Origin: Branchiostoma floridae
Lineage: Eukaryota > Chordata > Leptocardii > Amphioxiformes > Branchiostomatidae
Length of the DNA: 64,000 nt
Reading direction: 5' to 3'
Assembly: GCF_000003815.2 (NCBI RefSeq)
Contig: NC_049992.1
Location: 12,362,940-12,426,939, forward strand
Under the pieces are notes generated by a model. That model ran no database searches, had not been told where the DNA came from, and saw only the letters and a program-made list of their open reading frames with translations. The translations under genes were made by a program, and so were the position numbers. This document shows positions 21,854 to 33,229 of the stretch, piece by piece. Within the stretch, counting starts at the first letter, position 1, and every line of letters starts with the position of its first letter.

Positions 21854-24177
21854 TGAGTTCTCACGTCTTTAAGAGAGTTTGTGTCCAGAGTTCCCTCCTT
21901 AACCTGCCGTCTGTGTGAAGGTGAATCGGCTTCCTCTCAAGTGCCCTTCATCGCTCAAGTTCCGGCAGCCATTTTCTTTTCAAACGGATGCCGTATAGTC
22001 TAGCTATCGGTAAGGTACAGAGCGGATATTTGAATCAGGAAACAACATGTATGCTAGGAAAACACACAACGTAATACATTAGAATAAAAACGAAAAATGG
22101 TCTGTGAATATCCCGGAAGGCTATATCCTTAATGATGCATTAATGAGTCACCTTCGGGTTTTGTAATGCAACACCAGATATGTTACCATCGATGCATATC
22201 AAAGGCCTCCGTAACAGAAGGCTGGATGAAGCGCAAGATCATGTAAAATATAAAGTGCGCTTGGAGCCACTAGCGGGATTCAGACGTAGAAGAATATGCC
22301 CACAAGATCACACGAACTGGTGAAGAACCTAACCTAACAAATGCTGCTGCCATCACTGAGAGTGTAACGTCGTTGATGTAGTTATCACGACCACATCATA
22401 TTTCTTTGCCAAATGCAATTGCAGCAAGGGGCCCATGTCCATGGTTCGTCTTGGTTACGTTTACAATAGACGGTTCTGTGTGGAATGTTGATCACACAAC
22501 ATCATCATTAATTGACGGCTTGCAAAATCGCTGTCACAGACGTTGTAGTCACCACCAAGATGCTGTTGTCATCGTTTTAATTCAGGCTCACAGGAGGGTC
22601 ATCAGTTTCAACACAGATTTGGGTGTATTTGCCGTATATACTTAGTCTGATCTTTATTGTACTGGTCACTTTAATAAATGAATTGAAAAGCCATTAGAAA
22701 ATAAAGTCTTTGAAATACTACACGGAAGCTTTTTTTGTGCATATGTTCAGGCTCATATGTTAAATTTTGCAATATCATATCTTGTAAGTAAGTATAGTGA
22801 TATCCGACTTTGAAATATTTGTGTCTTTCAGATATAAAGTGATTGATGTTCAACCATTGCCATCATTGTCATGGTTATCTATATCTATATGCCATATATA
22901 TCAGCAGTGCCGATGTCTGGGTCATTTCAAAACATAGTCCTGTTTTTTATCATCATAGTTCAGATCGTCGTCGCAATCATGATTGCTCATATCATCAGGA
23001 ATATCATCAGCAAAGTAGTTGCTTTCTTATTCATTGTCATAACCATTGCCAACAACATCCGTCATTACAAATACAATAACATTGCTCTCTAATAATCTTC
23101 AACCGTTTGCTTCGTTTATTGGTGACAAAGAGAGCTTGAGTCAGGAGAGAATTGTGTCAGTGTGTTTTATGCTGTTTCTTCTAGAACCTGATTCATAAGG
23201 CCTTTGGGTACTCTTGTTTTGCACTTTTTCACTCGACTTGTCTAAAACGATGACAAGCCTATTATGTTCACATTGCCAGTGCACCGATGCATGCATATTT
23301 TGAGGTCCTTGTGAGCAGGATTTTAATGAAAAGTGCACATGCGGATGTGTTTTTTACCTTATTTGACAATAACGTTACGGTTTGGTGTGAGCGTGTCTGT
23401 GTGTATGTCTGTCTTTGGGCAGATTACCATAAATGTCCTGGATAGATCTTTCTCATATTTGGCATGTTGTTTTCAAGATGAATAACAAGATTAGTTCGCG
23501 GCCCCCCTAGACGCCTTCCATAGTATGGCACCAGGGAGTCTGCTTTGGATGCCTCGTGTTGTGGGGAAGTTATAGTCAAGACTTTTCGTTTTTAGATAGC
23601 TCTTGCTTTCTTTATCTCATGACTTATAGATAAAAGACAGTATAGCTGACGTGTTGGCATCTATTTGCACGTTGGTGTGGCAGTCACCAAAACTGATATT
23701 ACCATATTACAAAAGAGTGATTGTGACCTTCTCATATATCTAACAACATATCAATGAGATCAACCGCAACCAAAACTTGAAACGATTGATGCGATGATAA
23801 GATTGCATGGCCAACAAAGTTAGGTCTGGAAATGTACAAACTTTGTTACAGGCGGTTAAGATAAACTTTCATTATCATGATGTTGATATATAGAATTGCA
23901 ATATTACATCTTGAGGCTTAGCAGGCTGTCCAACAGGGATCAAGTATTTAATGCATCATTGATTACCAAGCTTGCAATTACGAAAACAATGCGATTCTGT
24001 AAATACTTTGTAGCAATAGCTGTCTAATCATAGAAATATAATGCAGAACAATACGGGCTATGCCACACAATATGCTATACAAGGTTACGTATTACCTCCA
24101 GGTCGATAGGTTGAATGGATGTATTTATTCTATGTGGAAATACTGGAAGCTAACAGATACGATCCGCAGATATTTAC

Positions 24178-24370
24178 CTCCATGAAAAGTGGATGCGTTT
24201 TTTAGGTGTGTCTGTGTGGATTTATGTGGTCAGCATAACGTAAGAAGGTATGCACGGATAGTAATGATATTTGCTATATGGGTAGGTCAAGGGAAGACGA
24301 AGGTCTAGGCTGGGTTTTGACCTCCTAGTAACTGTCCTTGGTACTGTAACAGAAGTCCCGTTTTTGTATC
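24178..24370 (+). repeat. Dispersed repeat copy
   Basis: CCTCCATGAAAAGTGGATGC begins the copy (an internal small inverted repeat). It is followed by GTGTGTCTGTGTGG, GATATTTGCTATATGGGTAG and a GGTCTAGGCTGGGTTTTGA block, in the same order as the related copies at 42.0 and 58.3 kb. Confidence 0.45.
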
Positions 24371-24931
24371 TTTTGTCATGGGGATGCCTTGTTAATTCAT
24401 TTCTTTATGCATTGTTTGAAGCTCTGTGTAATATACGATCGGATTTTCGGTAGCCTTCATGCCCATTGGCAAGAGCACCAGGTCAGTCACCATTTATTTG
24501 TTCAACGTTTCAGCAGTCCTTGGTCACATGCACAACTTTGTGCAATCACTGCAATAAGGGGCTAGTCCACTGGTAGTAGTGTGTGTGTTCAACTTTCATA
24601 CTCTTGTATGGAATGATAATCTTGTAGTATTGTATACCATGGATTTAGATAAAATCTGGGACCCTCATAAGTCATGAACTTTCGCTTCTAGTTGAACTTT
24701 GCAACAAATTGTCCCTTTCTTTTCGATGAATCGGTAAAAATGGAATTCATGTCCACCAAACGAAAGACATTTGAGGTAGCGTATGTCTAAACTACATTTC
24801 AACATTACCTCGAGTTTTGGTGAACATTTAAAAGTCAGAAATCTAGGTGAAGCAAGATATCTTTATAATCTACACAATTGTTTGCTGGTGAGAAATGTTA
24901 AAGCGTTATCAAGGAGAGGTACTCCCCCCCC

Positions 24932-25176
24932 CCATTAACACAGCTTTAGTTTAGGTTTAGTCTAAGTGTGAAGAATTGTCAAATTGATTTGAAAGCCATG
25001 CCCATTTCATTGTTTGGAGATACTGCATATAGAAACTATGTAGTTTTTTTGTAAGCCACGGAAAATACACAAAAACAAACAATTCAGTTGAAATGTTTCC
25101 ATGTGGTGATATGACAACAACATCAAATCACACCTCTCTGTCTCTCTGTCTGTGTCTCTCCCATATATTCATATTT

Positions 25177-25262
<86 letters not shown>

Positions 25263-25355
25263 TGGCATTCAAACAATGAAACGTGCACTGGCTTTCAAAG
25301 CAATTTGACAATTCTTCACATTTAAGCTAAGCCTAAACTAAAGCTGTGTTAATGG
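24932..25355. mobile_element. Palindromic MITE-like element with microsatellite apex
   Basis: The left arm (24932-about 25030, starting CCATTAACACAGCTTTAGTT) is the reverse complement of the right arm (about 25262-25355). The match runs over roughly 90-95 bases with a few mismatches, so the terminal inverted repeats make up nearly half of the element. Between the arms lie about 150 bases of unique DNA and the self-complementary tract (CA)n(TA)n(TG)n at 25177-25261. No target duplication is evident and there is a run of C at the left edge. No coding sequence. Confidence 0.8.
25177..25261. repeat. Compound microsatellite (CA)n(TA)n(TG)n
   Basis: About ten CA, twelve TA and nineteen TG units in direct succession. 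CA and TG are reverse complements of each other, so the tract can fold on itself around the TA centre. Confidence 0.98.
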
Positions 25356-26693
25356 ATCACCAAAGTGGGATGCATATTGTATAAGCGTTGTGCTCTGAAA
25401 GATTAAACTTATGACATTTGACAGAAAGAAACGCTTCAAGAAATAACCAATAGTAATATGTACCTTAAGGTAACCTATGAAGGATGCTCGCAAGTATTAG
25501 AGACAACTACATCTTAATGATGTCCGTATGGGGAAATTTCATCCCTAACCATGAGGGACCGGACGCATTCTATATTGTTAAAATACAGACATACATTGTT
25601 GTCATTATTATCGTTAGCTACTTATGATCGATTCCGATATTTTTACACGAATCTTCGATTTTCGTGATGACTGAAATACCTTTATTGTACGTTTGTGTGG
25701 GTCATGATGATAAAGCTGAATTACAATGTCAGTGATATTAGGATGTCATATCATACAAGGACTAATATAGAGGTTCAGCTGTAAATAAACGGACAGATAC
25801 ATGGTTTATCTTTATGCATATGTAATATAAATGCTTCTGTGGTATTTGGATATCGAAAACTAGGGAATCTTGTGAACACTCTCATTCTTGCATTAAGTAA
25901 AGTCAACGATGAAATGATACACATACCTTGCTGTCGATGGCTACTGGTTACCATTTGAGTATCATATATACACTATATGTACGCCATAGTACGTGGCAAA
26001 TGATTATTTTCTTCCTGTTTTCTCCACACAATATGTCTGTTTAATCATATCGAAGATCAAACCAAGACTACCCCCTAGTGATGTGAATATTGTATTTTCA
26101 GCAACCTTACTATATGTTATGCATTAATAAAACCCTTCGTCGCCAAAGGCAGAAGACAACATCAAAACGGTTAGGTAACATACTCCGGAACATTGCTAAG
26201 ATAACACAAAACTGGTGTATTGTGCAGATTCATGTTATAGACACTACAACACGAAGCTGTATAAAAGGAGTATGTTCCTCATCTACCATTACAATAAGAT
26301 ATGCTGTATGCCATTGCAACACCGTAGCCTTTGGTAAACATATCCAATCTGTTCTTGAATTTACGAATGTCAAGGACTGCCCCAGGGTCAAGACCAACAT
26401 CAAGCCGATAATGATCGTCTGTGTGCATGGGGGTGTCCACCGGCACCGTTTTCAATAATGTCCCTTGTTGCTCTGCACGTCAAACCTGTGTGATATGTAA
26501 GATTCCCCCCAATTTCATCTGTGAGTTGATGAGTTGAATTGATTACGCCAAGATGACACAAAATGATAGGCTGTAGTGATCGCCCTCTGTAATGGCAGGA
26601 ATATCTGGTCATAGCGTATCACTGGTAATGTGCTGGGAAAAGGATTCTTCCCTTCAACACGAAATCAACAAATACCTTCTTAAAACCTGGTCA

Positions 26694-26812
26694 CATTCGT
26701 CGTGCGATCCTCGTACGATCACAAACTGAGGGCATTCTTGAGATAGTCGTATACGTGTCGCACAAAAGCTACCTCGTAACCGAAAGTAGTATCAGAATCG
26801 TACGAATGTGAC
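26694..26812. mobile_element. Short inverted-repeat element (MITE), about 120 bp
   Basis: GGTCACATTCGTCGTGCGAT at the left pairs with ATCGTACGAATGTGACC at the right. The sequence between is CpG-rich compared with the flanks. The family looks related in style to the CTGTCACATT hairpins at 29.4-29.8 kb. No clear target duplication. Confidence 0.6.
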
Positions 26813-27687
26813 CGTTACTTTCAATTTACATACTTTGGCAGGCGAAAGAAGCCATCGGATGTGTAATGAAGAAGCCCTTTGTCCAACGACCTGTCAGTCC
26901 GATAAAGGCTGTTAAGGTACCAAGAATATGCTGTCTGAATTATTATCTTGCTCAATGGCTTTCGATAATTCCTTGAATATGTATATCTAATTGTCCAATT
27001 TCTACATTTAACTTGACGAGAGGTATGGACACTACCCAACCACATACCCTTTACTTATTTTTACACGTTGTACCTACTAAACTTTATAATCGGACGAATC
27101 TATAAGACGAATAAATTCTTGTTTCTGTTATTTAGTGTTGGCAGGTTGTTATGAAATCTATACATATTTGGATGACTTTTTTGCAATCCCAAAGGAAAAG
27201 AAAAGAAATGATAGGACAAGAAGTGATATGCAACGTAATTTGAATGTTCCAAACAGAAAATTGTACAGAATATGTTGCCAAATGCTGCTATCCTATCAAT
27301 TCATAATTGTCTTTTCCACGTTGCTCTTGACATATTAATTTGTCAAGTAAGGAAATCAGACTGACATCCTTCAGACATATAAGGACTTGAACAGAAAATC
27401 AAGTTACTAGATTATGTCATGTATGAGTCATGAGTCTCCTTACGTGTCGTTGATTGAAATACTCAAGCCTTTTCAATATCAAGATAAAGACGTAGTAAAG
27501 ATTTCAAATTTATCGTTTACTCGTTTAAACTTGTATCACAGAAATACATAGTCCCATTCAATAACAAAGAAACAAAAACAAGTATGGTTCTTGGTGGCAA
27601 ATGTGCAGATCTTGGCACATGGGCGTACCAAATCCGTGTATGTTTTCGGCACACGTAAAACAGGTTAACTGTGAAGCTCAGTGGGCG

Positions 27688-27762
27688 TCTCCTTACTGCC
27701 TCACAAGTCAGGAAACTGCCTTTCCCAAGGAAAACACTCTAACCACTACGTTACATGCCATC
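27688..27762 (-). repeat. SINE fragment
   Basis: Read on the minus strand: GTAACGTAGTGGTTAGAGTG (A-box-like tRNA head) runs directly into CCTTGGGAAAGGCAGTTTCC. The latter block resembles CGTTGGGAAAGGCACTTTAC in the SINE at 29.2 kb. The B-box part is missing, so it is a deleted copy. Confidence 0.5.
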
Positions 27763-28659
27763 ACTTAAGATAAACAAGTATCTGTCATATTTCTATTCTG
27801 AAAACATAAAACGTATGTTTCCCCTATAGCAACACCAAAATAAGAGTTTTTCTAAAAAAAAAAACCTTTTTTTACCGTATGTGCCCAAGTTCCACGGGTT
27901 TTGTCGACACGTACATGTAGTATCTAGCGCAGCGTTCATATCCGTATCTCCTCATTTGTATGTTTAAAAAAGTTATACACACGGACGTTTTCTCTGACTC
28001 TAGTGTTCATTATAATCATGACTGGTACGGGGAAATATGATGCAAACATGTCGCATATTCGTCTTAACGTCGACGTGGACATTGAAAAACTATAGGCGGT
28101 TTATTGGTGCAATTCCCACCAATAGTATTATAGACATAGAGAGAAAATCTTAAACCTATATCTATATCTAACAAGCAGTTTAGATTAGATGGACGACCAT
28201 TCTCCATGATTAGATTTTATCACGTCAAAGTACGTGGTACGGTCTGTCGTTTCCTTGACTTACTTCGAGTACCATTCATCATAGGTAAGTCTATACTGAT
28301 TTGATTGTGTGGATGACACCCTAAAACTTATGCGAACGTACGAAGAAAATAAGTTGTCCATGCAAAAAGACGCCTTTATTATGAAATCTAAGCGGTCGAA
28401 CAAATGACTGGATATACAGAGCATGGTAAAACAAACAATAAATGCTTTCTTTTGGTTCGTCTTTGATTTTGTCTTCACCCATATGGCATCCCTTTCCCGA
28501 TATTTTTTCAATCTATGACATAATTCTGCTCAGCTTGGCACGATTGCCAATATGGTCGCAAAGTTTTTGAAACGGAAGAAAATTGTTACGTACGCAGTCG
28601 TCATCAATATAATCAAGCCTGGGTAGCTAGCCTAATGCAGAAAGACGCAAGGAATCAAG

Positions 28660-28790
28660 ATCATTATATCTCTGTTTGTAGCGGTGTATGCGTACGGAAA
28701 CGCTTGGAGATTCCCCATCGCTTCATCAGACGTCACACACAGAAACACTCATAGAGACAGATGAGACGCATGAATAGATCTCAGCAGGTG
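28660..28790 (-). mobile_element. Retroelement 3'-end-like block
   Basis: On the minus strand GTCTGATGAAGCGATGGGGA is followed by ATCTCCAAGCGTTTCC and CGCATACACCGC. This resembles the short conserved 3' blocks of invertebrate retroelements. It is a fragment only, class not determined. Confidence 0.25.
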
Positions 28791-29151
28791 AAGTCTTAAT
28801 AAACCAGGTATACCTAAATGCCAGGGCGTGACATGACGTCGCAGAAGATGCGCTTATCCGCACAAGTACCCGTTATATCTGCCATTACCGTCAATGGATC
28901 TCGTCTGTAGATGGATTACTTGACCGCAATCTAAAAATAGATTGTGACATTTTATATTACAGTTTACATACTTGGTGGCTGAGGAAAATATATACGAACG
29001 AGAGTAGGTGAATATGATTAAGTATATAGATAGTTGTGGCGTTGAATGGCCATGTTTTTTTTCTATTTTGCCTTGGACAGACGAGGACAATGTGGCACTT
29101 CATTCAATATTGACTGTGCCACATGCACAGTACTGACAGAAGGTACAGACA

Positions 29152-29326
29152 CTTTTTTTTACCTCCCCGACCGAAGTCAGGTACCCATTTTACTCCAGGG
29201 TGAAGTGAGGAGAGTCGTGTAAAGTGCCTTTCCCAACGGCATAAAGCCAGGGGCACGGCGAGCATCGAACTCGGGACCTCTAGATTCCGAGCCGAACGCT
29301 CTACCAGTTACGCCGCACACGACGCC
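29152..29326 (-). mobile_element. tRNA-derived SINE with conserved core
   Basis: On the minus strand the head GCGGCGTAACTGGTAGAGCG (A box) and GAGTTCGATGC (B box) have tRNA spacing. After it comes GTTGGGAAAGGCACTTTACA, then CTCCTCACTTCACCC, GGGTACCTGACTTCGGT and GGGGAGGTAAAAAAAA. This head-core-tail order is the standard plan of a polymerase III SINE, and the central block is of a kind shared by many marine invertebrate SINEs. It appears nearly full length. Confidence 0.85.
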
Positions 29327-29400
29327 AAGTGGTTATGCTAGCGGACACGAGATCGAGAGGTTACGGGCACGATTCCCGGCCAGACGTCGTGTCCTTATAC
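29321..29400 (+). repeat. Second tRNA-like head, opposite strand
   Basis: GACGCCAAGTGGTTATGC (A-box-like) and GGGCACGATTCCC (B-box-like) lie on the plus strand, starting within the first bases of the minus-strand SINE. The two heads therefore face away from a shared ACACGACGCC junction. Confidence 0.5.
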
Positions 29401-29750
29401 CCCTGTCACATTGTCGACGATCTTCGAGCGTACTCCGCGATCGCTGGAAAATAGGCCGATTTTAAGATCGACAGACGATCGCGCGTATTTTTTGCCTGAA
29501 AACCGTTCCTGTCACATTTAGCAAGGCGAAGAATACATTTATGACAATGAGCCTCCCATGACATGGCGCCAACTCTTGCACGCTGACGAGATAAACCAAA
29601 ACGTTCCTCACAAAAAGGCATTTAATGGACCGTACAGGCAGAATAGAAATGATCACAGGAAAGGAATTGTGAGATAAACTCAGCCCGCATACTAGCAGGA
29701 GCCACACTGTCAGAATTACTCGCTAGGTCAAAGAAAGTCTACATTTGCAC

Positions 29751-29824
29751 ATACCCCTGTCACATTGCGCGAAATCGGATGGATGACTCGTCGTCCGATC
29801 GATTTTCGCGCAATGTGACAGAAA
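29751..29824. repeat. Hairpin repeat with CTGTCACATTGCGCG arms
   Basis: CTGTCACATTGCGCGAAATC and its near-perfect inverse GATTTTCGCGCAATGTGACAG are separated by about 25 bases. Related CCCCTGTCACATT half-sites occur at 29398 and 29508, so the region 29398-29824 may be one larger decayed element. Confidence 0.65.
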
Positions 29825-30357
29825 GTCACTTGACACACTTTCCTCACTCCACACACGTGTAAAAGTGGCTGCCTGACTACTTTTTTTGGAGGTAAAAGGG
29901 TGGAGAGGGATGGATTTCGTCTTCCAATGCATACAGTAGACACAGTGGATAACAACTCATTCACTACTTCATCAAAAAGCCTGGAATTACCTTTGCTTTA
30001 AGTACCTTACTCTAAATTGATAGCTGTGAATACATGCAACACGTTACCCTCACTGTAATCCGAATGTTTTTTTTTTCATTCGAAGATGTAAACTAGTTGC
30101 AAAGCTCATCGTTAGACAACGTGTGGTACAATCTTGTCAATGTCAATTCAACATGGTAAAGGGTGAAGATCGACTAGAAGAAGAACAATTCAAAACGCAC
30201 TGCTGCCAAAATTGTCTCCTTCGTTCTGAGAATCTATAGCTACATGTACTGAAGATGTATCAAATTCCATCTAGACTCTTCCTGCGCTTCTGACTTCGGA
30301 AGGAAACGTTCTCCTGGGAAAAATGTTTCCTTGGGAAAATGTTATCCTGAAAAATTA

Positions 30358-30376
30358 AGTAGGTAGGTAGGTAGGG
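30358..30376. repeat. (TAGG)n microsatellite
   Basis: About four TAGG units. Confidence 0.85.
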
Positions 30377-31107
30377 ATTCTTTTAAATCTTTTTAAAGCT
30401 TTCGACCAGAGGGACCCAACAAATACAATTCAGAAATGTGAAAATAACATCTTATCATAATAACAGATGTACATTGTACAAACATATCGATAAACTGAAC
30501 AAAGGGTACAATGTTCACTACATACTTATTATTACATCAACTATGCAAAGCCTTAACCTGTTAACAGAGTGCAAAGTACAGGAAGTCTGTGACCGCTTCG
30601 ATGTCGGATTGAAATCGTATGCCCATTCTCAGTGGCTGATGATAAAACGCTAGGGTCGGGAGGTTTTTGCTAGAGCCGGTCTAGTAACACGAAACACGAC
30701 ATTTTTTCCTTTGCCTTACTATCAACTTGTTTAGGATGGAAATGTCGAGAAGGCACAAACTTGTACATTATCAACTAAATCATGCTGTCACAACTGAGTA
30801 CACGGACGTAGGTTTCCTCCCTTAATCTTCTCTCTGACTTCGTGCCATCCACATTTAGATTTCTTCATCGTAGTTAGCTAATAGGGAGAAACAGTATGCT
30901 ACTTCTATATCATAGCACAGAGCAGTATATGATGTGGAAGCATGAGCATGTCGACTCGATGGTATGACCGATTACCATACCACAATACTAGTACTACGTT
31001 TCCAAGCAAACTTCACGAACGGCTATGTTTCTAGTGAAAACTTCAAGAAGACGGAAGCAAAAACTATCAGAAGATTCTCACCTCTCACGTATCTAACCGC
31101 TACGTCA

Positions 31108-31190
31108 ATGAAGGTTAGACATCCAGGTAATAAGATACGTCAAAAAGCATTTACTCAAGCAACTGGATCGTATTTTTGGCGTATCTAACC
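31108..31190 (+). mobile_element. Retroelement-like fragment sharing a block with 15.0 kb
   Basis: ATGAAGGTTAGACATCCAGG is followed by AAGCAACTGGAT, the same two blocks in the same order as at 15001. The copies otherwise differ, as expected of an old dispersed repeat. Confidence 0.45.
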
Positions 31191-31266
31191 GCTAGCTTAC
31201 CTTAAGAAGACGTTCCTGTCTTGATCTCTGTCCACGCAAATACCTGGCAATGGTGATTGTAAGCAA

Positions 31267-31311
<45 letters not shown>
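31267..31311. repeat. (CA)n microsatellite
   Basis: About 21 CA units, directly at the left border of the 35-bp minisatellite. Confidence 0.97.
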
Positions 31312-31313
<2 letters not shown>

Positions 31314-31406
31314 CACTTGTCCTTGGTGCTGAACACAATCTATGGGAAGGTCTATCATTACTGCTGAATAGAACCCACGTCAAGAACTGTCCTTTGTGCT
31401 GACTAC

Positions 31407-33229
31407 CAGCGTTCCCGCCAGGTTCTTGAAAGTATGCGTCCAAATATTTGGGAGGGGCGTAATGAGCGCCGGAGGCGCGAGACGAGCGCCGCAGGCGCTC
31501 GCTTTCTAGGGGGGTCCGGGGGCATGCTCCCCCGGGAAAATTTGGATTTTTAAACCCTCTAGAACACAATTTCCTGCAATTTGAGAGGATAATCATGCAC
31601 TTTAGATTGGACGTCGGTTGCCTCTTTTACTCCCATTTTCAGTTATCGACGACCACCCTCTTCATCAAAATACGTAAAAAACTATAAGCACAGGGTATCA
31701 GCCTTCCGTGATCTGGCCCGGGTATTATTTGTCCAGACATGTCTATATGAAAATTTGGGATTTTTGATGCTTCGAAACTGGGCTCTAGCCAGTTCGTCAG
31801 CCTAATAGTATGGAAAAATTCTGCCAATTTTTTTCCGTCAATGAATTAAAAAAATGTCTACCTCATGCAATCGATGTTGCGCCCTCACGCATCAAATAGT
31901 TTTCCGAGATGATAAAATAACGGCCATCACACTTTGTGTTTTTTTTCTATTTTGCCCGATGATTTTACTCAAATTTTTCGAATCGGTGGGGTTTTACAAG
32001 GCCGCGCCGTCATTTTCCACGAGCGTGCGTTTGTTTCCTGCGACCTCAGGTAACCCCGTTTTCGGAGTGAAATCTTTGGCTGGATTTCTTTTTAAATAGA
32101 CCAAGGACGTTGTACATTACTCGAAGGAGGACGATCTGCTGCCTCTTTGGCAGTGATCAGTGCCGGTGTAGCCTTGAAGCAGTAGCCAGAAAGACGTCCA
32201 ACGTTCTGGGCGCTGCGATCGACGGTCCAACTGGGGAGGGGGGCGTGCCGCGCCATGTGCCACGGAGGCCAACGCTAGTGCACAACCGACTCGATCGACG
32301 CCTGACAACAATATTGCGGCCCCTTTTCTGCCGCAAATTTTGTCTTTTTGAGGCAAAAGAAATTTTGTAAATAAGAAATAAAGTGTATAGTTTTGAATTC
32401 TTCACTTATTTACCGCGCACGTTTTTTTAACTTAGATAACTGGGGAAACTTTAATAGTAAACTGTTAGCAGCTAGGGAAGAAACACAAGTTGCCAGACGA
32501 CACGGGCGGCTACCAACGTCACGTGCGCTAATACTCGGTAACTTTTTTTCCCGATGACCAATGACAGAGTGTAACATTACATTTATCGAATGCTGATTGG
32601 TTATTAAGATGATTGGATTTGGACCTGGTGGCCAATCTAGACTACTTGGCGCCGGCGGCCTGTTGTCAAAAATACCGACTGCCAATCAACTGCCCACAGC
32701 GTGAGAACTTTTGTTGAGATGTGCAGCACTCGCGCAGAACAGTTTGTTCGTTCAATACTAGTATTGCCCACAAATCTTTAACAAATACGTGAAAATGAGG
32801 ACAAGTTAGTATCATGTTAATATCAGAATATAAAATCTGCATAAGATTTCTTCGAGTGTTAAAGAATGCTGACTGTCAGATGTATTTCACGGACTACAAA
32901 TTACATTGCGCAACGGACGGCTCAGACTGGTGCGTGGCAGGGTGTGTCGCACATGGGTCCGCTAGTTGTAAAAAGTGCCGCGCTTCGCCCCATGCCCAGA
33001 CTACTGGGATGACCGAAAAGTGAACAATTTGAAGTATATATTGTAAAGGTAGGATTCCTTCTTATAAAGACAGATTTTTTCAAAGATTCCAGATACATTT
33101 TGTACACAGGTGGTACAGGTCAGCCTTTCTTTCAGAATTTTTTATGGACGCATTCAGCCGAGCCGAGTGCGTCTTTCCAGAAAAAAATGCGTCCAAAGAC
33201 GTAAAGACGTATGCCTGGCGGGAACGCTG
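31407..33229. mobile_element. Non-autonomous hAT-type DNA transposon, 1,823 bp
   Basis: The left end CAGCGTTCCCGCCAGG and the right end CCTGGCGGGAACGCTG are perfect 16-bp inverted repeats, with weaker pairing continuing (TATGCGTCC inside both). Both ends are flanked by CTGACTAC (31399-31406 and 33230-33237), an 8-bp target duplication that fits the hAT consensus nTnnnnAn. Starting with CAG is also typical of hAT. The interior has a CG-rich subterminal part (31455-31540, GAGCGCCGGAGGCGC.. and a GGGGGTCCGGGGGCATGC stretch) and a promoter-like part near 32520-32690. I find no transposase reading frame or hATC motif, so mobilisation would need a transposase supplied elsewhere. Confidence 0.92.
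32520..32690. promoter_or_regulatory. Promoter-like CCAAT cluster inside the hAT element
   Basis: An E-box CACGTG at 32520-32525 is followed by five CCAAT/ATTGG pentamers (32558, 32596, 32612, 32632, 32682) and the GC-rich GGCGCCGGCGGCC at 32648. Such clusters are the usual binding sites of NF-Y, with USF/Myc-type factors at the E-box. Activity is inferred from motif density only. Confidence 0.35.

Larger units (their letters stand above)
19801..26680. other. Non-coding intergenic DNA
   Basis: No supported exon. It holds an assembly gap at 21680-21853, copies of a dispersed repeat (23390-23610 and 24178-24370) and the palindromic element at 24932-25355. The open frames that appear here are short, low-complexity or repeat-derived. 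Confidence 0.6.
26813..31260. other. Intergenic DNA rich in SINE and MITE fragments
   Basis: No coding exon is supported. The recognisable pieces are the SINE remnants at 27.7 and 29.2-29.4 kb, the CTGTCACATT hairpins at 29.4-29.8 kb, a (TAGG)n tract at 30358-30376 and a retroelement-like block at 31.1 kb. Confidence 0.6.

Noticed and set aside
22843-23092. 73-residue hydrophobic open frame (IIIVQIVVAIMIAHI..)
   Set aside because: Derived from an ATC/ATT-biased low-complexity stretch; no homology signal and no splice or promoter context.
25093-25311. Open frames with YIYIYI and THTHTH runs
   Set aside because: Translation of the compound (CA)(TA)(TG) repeat.
26090-26458. 122-residue plus-strand open frame
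   Set aside because: No domain, mixed low-information composition, nothing supporting expression.
31407-33229. Transposase gene in the hAT element
   Set aside because: The open frames inside are under about 90 residues and show no hAT dimerisation or BED-finger motif.
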